Shown one piece after another: positions 56,936-64,000 of a stretch of DNA of 64,000 nucleotides. The first letter of the stretch is position 1, and every line of letters begins with the position of its first letter. Under the pieces are notes generated by a model. The model searched no databases. It was given only the letters and a program-made list of their open reading frames with translations, and had not been told where the DNA came from. Position numbers and translations under genes: made by a program. The DNA is from Streblospio benedicti (taxonomy: Eukaryota > Annelida > Polychaeta > Spionida > Spionidae): positions 17,439,961 to 17,503,960 of the forward strand of contig CM032668.1 of the NCBI GenBank assembly GCA_019095985.1, in the 5' to 3' direction.

Positions 56936-57785
56936 AATTCTAACATGTGTTGACATGTCACATCATTGTAGCTGGATTTATACTAAAATGAATTTTCTGA
57001 TTAGTAAGATTTCATCTACCCCAAATAGTGTCAAATGACTTGTTTCTAAAATCTATTTTGAAAACCTATATAATAAAAAAACTATTGACTAGTATGAAAG
57101 CTAGTTATGGCACAATTTCACCAAATCTGTTTACCAAAAGATAACAGTCACTTTTTATCATGTTTATAGAAATGTTCAGTGGAAAATGTGGGCACAGCAT
57201 TGGTGTAATTTAGGTTAATGTGTGTGGGTTTGTGATGATTATTGAGTTCATACGGTATAATTCAGATTTTAATGTCCACATGATATTTTGCAAGACAGAG
57301 AACATATAACAAGAGTATCACAGATTCTTATGACGAAAAATTAAATAAACATTATTCATAAATCAAATAGGTAACATCTCCAGAGTCTTGTAAAACTAGA
57401 GTGATAGTAAAAGAACACATAATAAGCAAGGTACCGTGGTCCATGAAACAGATTCTGTGCCATGATGCATGCAGAAAACATACCCTGGCCCCACTCACAT
57501 CCCCACGACCTTAAACCATGTCAATCCCCCATCCCACATAACATTTTACCATAGCTGGAGTTTATCAGCAATTTTCATTCAAATTATGCTTCATCATTAT
57601 CTCCTCTAAGATAGTTGTGTTTACATCATACATAATAGTCAGCCTCATGACATTGGCTATATGGCAGAACGGATGAGTCACTTATGGCACAGCTGCGTTA
57701 TGTCAAATCACCAGGATCTGATATGATGTGAATGGACAACTGGTAAAGCAGGATCTATCGTCATCTCGGAAGTGAAACACAGTGT

Positions 57786-57792
57786 TATAAAA
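57786..57792 (+). promoter_or_regulatory. TATA box of secreted-protein gene 3
   Basis: TATAAAA 160 bases before the ATG, in the conserved promoter block. Confidence 0.65.
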
Positions 57793-57951
57793 GACGTTTA
57801 AAACGTCACAATCCTTCACTCTATCTCGGGACGTGAAAAGCAAAGCATTAAAGTGGGATATTTGTGTGGACTTCCATGTGTTTTAATGCACTAACAGGCT
57901 GTGGTTGGACGTTGGTGTAATGTAGTTGGTGTTTAATATAGAAGATACAAA

Positions 57952-59451
57952 ATGGCACATCTTGGATGTTTGTTAATACTACTGATGTGTGTGATTCATG
58001 TGGATTGTAGACAGATGGGCAGTTCACGGGTAAAACAGTCCATGTCTGTCATACATAAGAGAAGTACATTGGGTGGTGATGATGGTGTCAAGGAATACCT
58101 CCACTGTTATGATCAATTCATGCGCCTTTATGAGGAGAACATTCATACATACCATGGTATATGTCATGTCCGGCACAAACTGAAGCTGTGTAAGGACAGA
58201 GTGATAGCAGTGTATCCACGAATAGAAGAACACATTGGACACGGATATGCTGATGAGGGTGAGATGATGACAGATTTCTGGTGTACGTACAACACGACCC
58301 ACCACCGACCCCATGAACCCTTCATCAACATGGACGACATGTACCGCAAGTATTACCAGTGTCCATATGTGGCTGACACCATGCTAACACATGAGGATTA
58401 TTCACCACGAATCAAACTTGGCCAAGAGAGAGCTGTATTAGCAGAGACTATCCTGACCCTCACTGGTGAAGCTGGGCTGAGTCTGTGGCAGGTAAACCAT
58501 CAGTACAGCGACCCTCATGACCCCGTGCACAAGGCACTCAGTGCCTGGTGGTGTGATAACTATAAGTATCAGACATACCTCACTGACAACATCATGAGCA
58601 GGTACTGTCTGATTGTCAAGAATATATCCAGTGAGCTGAATGATGTTCAGGATACATATGACAGTCACACTTACGGCCTGTATAACTGGACCACAAGCCT
58701 CTGTATTGAGTATGAAGACGTTCTAGAGCAGGTGATGAGGATCTCACAGCTAGATAAGTTTCTCAGTCACCAGAAGAAGTCTGATCTACCACCATGTCAT
58801 GACCACAACATCTACATAGAGGGAGCCACTTGCCTCATCATGTTCCACACAAGACTTCCTCCTTACTCAGACATTCACAGCGTCATGCCAACCATTGTCA
58901 AGAACATAGCAGAACTCAACTCCTGCTGGGACCGAGTCATATCTGGATGTCCTGAACCAAGCAGTGTGAGCCGAAACATCAGTCTCATCATTGAGATTTA
59001 CAACCTGGCGACTAACATCAGCAAGCAGGATTCAGCTCAGGTCTGGGGTGTCATATGGTTATGGTCAAGACTGTACAAGAAAACAGAATATGCTCAGGGG
59101 TTATTACAAGGACTCAACATGTACCTATCAGCAGTCAACCCCAGAAACCCATCATCTCCACTGGCGTTTGGCCGCAGCCTGGCCATAGCGCTGAACCACA
59201 CGTCTGCTCTCCCTCACATCAAAACTCTATTCGCCAAACTCTCCTCTGTCTTGGACAAAATATCAGTGGTCGGCAATGATGACTATCAAGGTGTCAACAT
59301 ACTCGAGGGATTCCACTCCATGAATGAGTATGTACTAGAACTACTGTTGCCTTGCTTCCGTCCTCTGTACGAGCTGTTTGTAGAAGTGAGTGAGTTTGTG
59401 CAGTACAAGGGTCTCTGCCCGGAGTGGTGGCCACCACCATGTGGGGCGTAG
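57952..59451 (+). CDS. Secreted cysteine-rich protein, paralogue 3 (499 aa)
   Basis: Nearly identical to paralogue 1. Differences are scattered single substitutions such as HLGCLLILLMCVIHVDC at the start, MDDMYRK for MADMYRK, and TLTGEAGLSLW for TLTGGNGLSLW. The cysteine pattern matches paralogue 2, with VISGC rather than VICGC. Same dibasic site, sequons and CPEWWPPPCGA end. Close similarity extends into promoter and 3' flank, which implies a recent duplication or gene conversion with unit 1. Confidence 0.88.
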   Translation: MAHLGCLLILLMCVIHVDCRQMGSSRVKQSMSVIHKRSTLGGDDGVKEYLHCYDQFMRLYEENIHTYHGICHVRHKLKLCKDRVIAVYPRIEEHIGHGYADEGEMMTDFWCTYNTTHHRPHEPFINMDDMYRKYYQCPYVADTMLTHEDYSPRIKLGQERAVLAETILTLTGEAGLSLWQVNHQYSDPHDPVHKALSAWWCDNYKYQTYLTDNIMSRYCLIVKNISSELNDVQDTYDSHTYGLYNWTTSLCIEYEDVLEQVMRISQLDKFLSHQKKSDLPPCHDHNIYIEGATCLIMFHTRLPPYSDIHSVMPTIVKNIAELNSCWDRVISGCPEPSSVSRNISLIIEIYNLATNISKQDSAQVWGVIWLWSRLYKKTEYAQGLLQGLNMYLSAVNPRNPSSPLAFGRSLAIALNHTSALPHIKTLFAKLSSVLDKISVVGNDDYQGVNILEGFHSMNEYVLELLLPCFRPLYELFVEVSEFVQYKGLCPEWWPPPCGA

Positions 59452-59725
59452 GACTGTATTGGTGATAGTAAAATGGGTCGTCTGAGCCCAGTACTCATTG
59501 AAGTAGTTCTCACTCATATACTTATTAAATATCTAGTCTACATTTCAAGCACTAAGTCCAACTACTAGTTATGTTAGATTTAGTTGTACTTTGTATGAAG
59601 GTAAAAATGCCAATGAATTTGTATATTATGGATTTACAGTTTACAGAACGTTTATTGATTCAATTTAGAAGAATGTGACACTAAGATCGGTTTAATCCTT
59701 GTTAATGTGAGATATCGCATTGCTT

Positions 59726-60151
59726 TAGGGCCATTATCCATAAACCCTTGTGGCAGAGGCAAGAAATCTCCGCGGAATCAATTCGGTGCATTTTTAACGT
59801 GGCAGAATTCATACAGGCGGCGGCAGAGGTACGGAGGTCGCACTGCCAGGCGCGTTTGACGAACCTCTTCATGTAATTATAATTAAAGAGGGGATTCTGC
59901 AGCTTAGCTGCCTGCCTGCCGCTATGTTGAGGTGGCACCGCCTGAACCACCTTACATTGTTTTAAATGAGGCATAATCCATTAACAGTACGGTTCTGCAA
60001 TATTACTATAGAAATCAATCAAAAATCGAGGAGCTGAACATTGGATTAGGCACAGCTTTGCGGCAGTAAAAAATGTATGGATTATGAATTGCCGTGCGGC
60101 AGTCACTTGCCTGCCGCAGCCTCCACCCCTCAAGTATGGATAATGGCCCTC
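59726..60151. mobile_element. MITE in the 3' region of gene 3
   Basis: Same element as 48850-49219 with ends 'agggccattatccata' and 'tatggataatggccct'. It is about 56 bp longer, with extra sequence near 59873 and 59965. It lies between the stop and AATAAA at 60160. Confidence 0.8.
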
Positions 60152-60159
60152 ACATGTGG

Positions 60160-60165
60160 AATAAA
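60160..60165 (+). terminator. Poly(A) signal of gene 3
   Basis: AATAAA in the conserved 'ggaataaacaagg' context. Confidence 0.6.
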
Positions 60166-60299
60166 CAAGGTGGCTATATGAAGGGGTAGACACATTCCTA
60201 GAATTCACTTTGTATTGAGCAAGTTTCATAACATGGTATAAGTAAGTATAGAAAATAACTTGTGTGGAAACTTTAAAGCTGATTACAGTGCTCTACTTA

Positions 60300-60760
60300 A
60301 TTGCGTCGCTTCAGTAGCTGAAGCGAAAGCCTTGTGATCACTTTGTTTCTATGTATCTATGTATCTATGTATGTATGTCTCAGGACAAGCTAGAGCTTTT
60401 ACCGTTCCACAGATTTCGTTCAAACTTTACACAACTGTGAGGTATGAGGCGGGGGTGATTAGATTTTGGGCGCTCTGCCAATTAAATTGTGTATTTTAGA
60501 AGGCCATTTATGACATTTTACTGATATTCAATGCACTTAGCTAGAGAGAATCACGCGTTTTACGTCACGTTTTACGTCACGTTTTACGTCACTTAAAACC
60601 TCATATTCAGCCACAAATGATATTGTGCATGAGTATTGATTTTTTTGCTGGCTAAGTGCATTGAATATCAGTAAAATCAATACCAGCTTAGCAGCAATGT
60701 ATATAGCCAACATTTCAATAACCTGCTGCAAATTAATAAAATCAATACGGCATACTCATG
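60300..60760. repeat. Private insertion with hairpins and tgacgtaa repeats
   Basis: Starts with the palindromic 'tcgcttcagtagctgaagcga'-like block, then (tatc/tatg)n at 60350-60378. A perfect 26-bp inverted pair (60516-60541 and 60651-60676) encloses three tandem copies of 'ttttacgtcacg' (60558-60593). Looks like a non-autonomous element. Confidence 0.6.
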
Positions 60761-62106
60761 CAGGTGTGACTGGGGCTGTACTCCATAACGTTTTAGTTAA
60801 CAGTTGAACTTGATTAACAGTAAAGTATGCACCGCTTTCATCATATGTCTTAATTGCCCATATAAATCAAGGCTGTTCTTTGAAACTTCTGATCTTACAT
60901 TTGTAAGTAATATGCTTGTTTACGCTTTATATGAGGGTAGGGTCTTATAACTTGCGCAGGGCTCTGGTTACCCAACAGCCCTGTGTGTGGGCTGCTTTTT
61001 AGCCAGGGCAAGATGGTTTTTTCTTGCTTAGTTTAATATAATTCTGTGTAATTGTTAGCGGACCGGTTACTTTTATAGTTGGTCCAATGTAGTTACACGT
61101 TCCGTGGTCTAAATTTTTATGCGTTTCATCACCTATGGATTTACGCAGTTATTGGTGTGTATAATTAGAGTGTATTTTATATTTGTACTGCCCACTATAT
61201 TATTTCATCCTATATACTATACAGTCAGTTTGTTACCAGTATATAGTGCTATATTTGAAGCAATCATTCAGAAACGAGATCTAGATCACATAGACGTTAA
61301 ATCCTAATTGTGCTGTCAGCATTAAACTGATATTGTATAATTGATAATATAAGTTCTTTCAATTCACTCTTGTTATTTTAGAGTTTTGTGCTTTTTTATA
61401 ACAGTAATAAAGCTAGACAAGTAAAGAATAACCTTGTAAATTATTATTGAGGTTTATTGTGGGTTCCAGCTTAAATATTAGCAATTATACCACTCGCTGT
61501 GTGACACACCGCTAAATCCTGCATTCTAATTGGCTTAGGGCCAAAATCAGCTGACATATATTTCTCCATATACCACCCCTAATCGAGCACTTTTCATGAT
61601 CACAGATTTTGAAATTGGGTCACTTTCGTCTTTTACTCAAATAATTACATGAAAATAACAACAACATGGTCATCTGTATGCACACTTAAAATATGGCATA
61701 GCTAAAGAAATGTATGCAAGTTTGATTTTTTTTTCTAAATTTACTCGCAAATAAAGCATAGATGATAAGACAAAAAAATTACTTGCACTTCACAATATGA
61801 AATTACAAAACGTTTTCAACTTTTTTTTCACCCAAACCTTCAAGGTTCGTAATACACATATCATAACTTTGATATGAATACTTTGTAAATCCCTGTGTAT
61901 TTTTTTATGAAGTTGACATTTTTGATGGCTTGTCATAGTATAATGAAACATGTGTTTTTTCCGTCAATATGCATAATTGTCTGCCCCATGGTGTTTACCC
62001 CAGCATGGTGGCTCATTCGCCGGTTAAAACCAGGTAAAAACCCGGCAAAAATCCATATATAAAAAATATTAGAATGATCAGTTTGGCACTATCCAATAAC
62101 AAAATT

Positions 62107-62470
62107 ATGAGGTTCGAAGCCTCGTTAAAGGTGTGTCGTGTAGAGGACAGCCACACCTCTGGACATCAAAGAACTCACCTAGTTTGAAAACAATAGCTAG
62201 TGTGATCCCTCACCCCTGAGGCTCATGGGTTTTGGCTACCTAGCCTGCCTGCCATGGAGGTCCATTCTGACGCCAACAACCATGTGGCCTCCATGTTATT
62301 AATTCATGAAAACACTACCTAACAAACTAAGTTAAGCCTCGTTAACTAGGAAGCCAACCCCTCTGGACAGTTTGTGATCCCGTCACCCCTGAGGCTCATT
62401 TGCCAGCCTGCCTTCTTGGCCTTAAGCAAACAGGACCACTTTGTGTTATTAATTCATGAAAAACTAGCTA
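62107..62470 (+). repeat. SINE family C, one full and one partial copy in tandem
   Basis: The full copy 62107-62300 carries 'gaggttcgaagcctcg' (B-box) and 'gtgatccctcacccctgagg'. A second, shorter version follows at about 62331-62470 with 'aagcctcgttaacta' and 'gtcacccctgaggctcat'. Confidence 0.65.
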
Positions 62471-62814
62471 ACTAACTAAGTAACTAACTAAAAAAAATTC
62501 ATATAATTAACTAGAAACCTTTGTCACCACTTTGCCATTCGTTCTCGATTCTGATTGGTTAAGAGCTGTGAGGATATGTGTTTTACATTGTCTGTAAAGT
62601 TTAAATAACTTTTCTGACCATATACCATGGTTTCAAGCAATCCAGCACAATATGTATGCGATAATGACCGTTGACTTTACTTCATAAGATTACATAAGGA
62701 TGTACTACCCATGACGTGCGTGATAACGTAAACGATATTGACGCATGATACTGCACTTTTTTTTTAATACTACTCCAAAATAAGCATGATATTCACACTT
62801 TATGCGTACATAAG

Positions 62815-62990
62815 ATAAGATAAGATAAGATAAGATAAGATAAGATAAAGATAAAGTTTATTTAAAGTCATATAGATTACAACAATAAACACAAGCTCTA
62901 AGGAGCTTTTGATCGACTCATTCATACTCAGTCACACATGCGCATAATACACATACACAATACATTAATGTTGTTCTAAGCGGTGGCCCG
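62815..62990 (-). repeat. (gataa)n run and probable LINE 3' end in reverse
   Basis: Seven or so 'taaga' units are followed by 'taaagtttatttaaagtcat', the usual look of an L2/CR1-like 3' end with a short tandem tail, read from the minus strand. No coding part is seen. Confidence 0.5.
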
Positions 62991-63029
62991 TGTTCTTTGA
63001 ACACTTCTAATCAATATTTACATTTGTAA

Positions 63030-64000
63030 AACAGCCAATGCTTGTTTACGCTATGTATATATGAGGGTAGGGTGCAAACTTGCAAACTTATAACCTGGGG
63101 CTCTGGTGCCCTACCCAACAGCCCTGTGCGGGCTGCTTTTAGCCAGGGCAAGATGGTTTCAAAGTTCACAGGTAGGCTTTTTAGTTTAGTTCAACATAAT
63201 TAAGGCTGTGTAACTGTTACTTTTATAGTTGGTCATAGTTGCACGTTCCGTGGTCTAAATTTTTATGCGTTTCATAACCTATGGATTTACACAGTTATTG
63301 ATGTATATAATTAGAGTGTATTTTGTATTTGTACTCTCCACTATATTATTTCATTCTATATACTATACAGTCAGTTTGTTACCGGGTATATAGTGCTATA
63401 TTTGAAGCAATCATTCAGAAACGAGATCTAGATCACATAGATGTTAAATCCTAATGATGCTGTCAGCATTAAACTGATATTGTATAAGTGATAATATAAG
63501 TTCTTTCAATTCACTCTTGTTATTTTAGAGTTTTGTGTTGTTTTATAAACAGTAATAAAGCTAGACAAGTAAATGATATGTAATTTATTATTGAGGTTTA
63601 TTGTGGGTTCCAGCTTAAATATTAGCAATTGTACCACTCGCTCGGTGACACACCCCATAATCCTGCATTCTGATTGGCTTAGGGCCAAAATCAGCTGTAT
63701 TTCTCCATATACCACCCCAATCGAGCACTTTTCATGATCACAGATTTTGAAATTGGGTCACTTTTGTCTTTTACTCAAATAATTACATGAAAATAACAAC
63801 AACATGGTCATCTGTATGCACACTTAAAATATGGCATAGCTAAAGAAATGTATGCAAGTTTGATTTTTTTTTCTAAATTTACTCGCAAATAAAGCATAGA
63901 TGATTAAGACAAAAAAATTACTTGCAGTTCACAACATGAAATTACAAAATGTTTTCAACTTTTTTTTCACCCAAACTTCAAGGTTCGTAATACATACACA
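63030..64000 (+). repeat. Downstream flank of a further array unit, runs off the window
   Basis: Matches 60900-61870 of unit 3 and the tail of the degraded unit: 'gggctgcttttagccagggc', 'ttaccgggtatatagtgc', 'attgtgggttccagctt', 'aacatggtcatctgtatgca'. No gene body precedes it, so it is a duplicated tail. Confidence 0.75.

Larger units (their letters stand above)
56936..62106 (+). repeat. Array unit 3
   Basis: Homology with unit 1 begins at 'ttctaacatgtgttgaca' (46032 in unit 1), so about 400 bp of upstream DNA present in units 1 and 2 is missing. It includes gene 3 and its MITE. About 60300-60950 is a private insertion. Confidence 0.8.

Noticed and set aside
47076-59451. The 499-aa genes as transposon proteins or retrocopies
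   Set aside because: They have signal peptides, conserved TATA promoters and large homologous flanks, with no poly(A) tails or target repeats at gene ends. The pattern fits segmental tandem duplication of an intronless gene.

Overview
This is intron-rich, AT-rich animal DNA of invertebrate type. Long AT-rich introns, GC-rich conserved exons, tRNA-derived SINEs, CR1/Jockey-like LINE pieces, a PIF/Harbinger transposon and many foldback elements suggest a marine lophotrochozoan such as a mollusc. I cannot name the species, and the taxon is an inference. Two runs of exactly 100 N (23999-24098 and 52908-53007) are assembly gaps.

1-8.5 kb: mostly repeats. They include a tyrosine-recombinase fossil, two minisatellites, a SINE and a 5'-truncated LINE. 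Hidden among them on the minus strand (4349-4906) is a complete two-exon gene for a 68-residue secreted peptide, with its own TATA box and poly(A) signal.

8.5-41.2 kb: one large plus-strand gene, UVSSA (UV-stimulated scaffold protein A, transcription-coupled repair). Its N-terminal VHS-like domain, TFIIH-binding acidic motif, DUF2043 zinc region and C-terminus can all be read exon by exon. Two things are unusual. Exon 5 carries a very long Ser/Lys/Arg-rich disordered insert. Six consecutive exons (7-12) and their introns are tandemly duplicated as cassette A (16765-30681) and cassette B (31600-37316). Both cassettes total 705 nt, start and end in phase 0, and encode the TFIIH-binding motif. 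Cassette B looks functional, while cassette A shows compensated frame changes. Intron 11A holds a nested record: a CHCHD2/CHCHD10 retrocopy landed there, a 7.25 kb Harbinger element then split the retrocopy, and an LTR-retroelement fossil, SINEs and MITEs now lie inside the Harbinger.

41.9-44.2 kb: a large first coding exon (765 codons) of an unrecognised disordered, Pro/Ser/Asp-rich protein with internal repeats. Its downstream exons are not seen in the window.

45.6-64 kb: a tandem array of a roughly 4-5 kb unit, each carrying an intronless gene for a 499-residue secreted, cysteine-rich, N-glycosylated protein of no family I recognise. Three genes are intact (47076, 54356, 57952). A fourth unit (50.6-52.9 kb) survives only as a tail, in sequence that looks like poor base calling next to a gap. 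A fifth tail begins near 63.0 kb and runs off the window. A roughly 370-425 bp MITE in the 3' region of copies 1, 3 and 4, absent from copy 2, orders the duplications.
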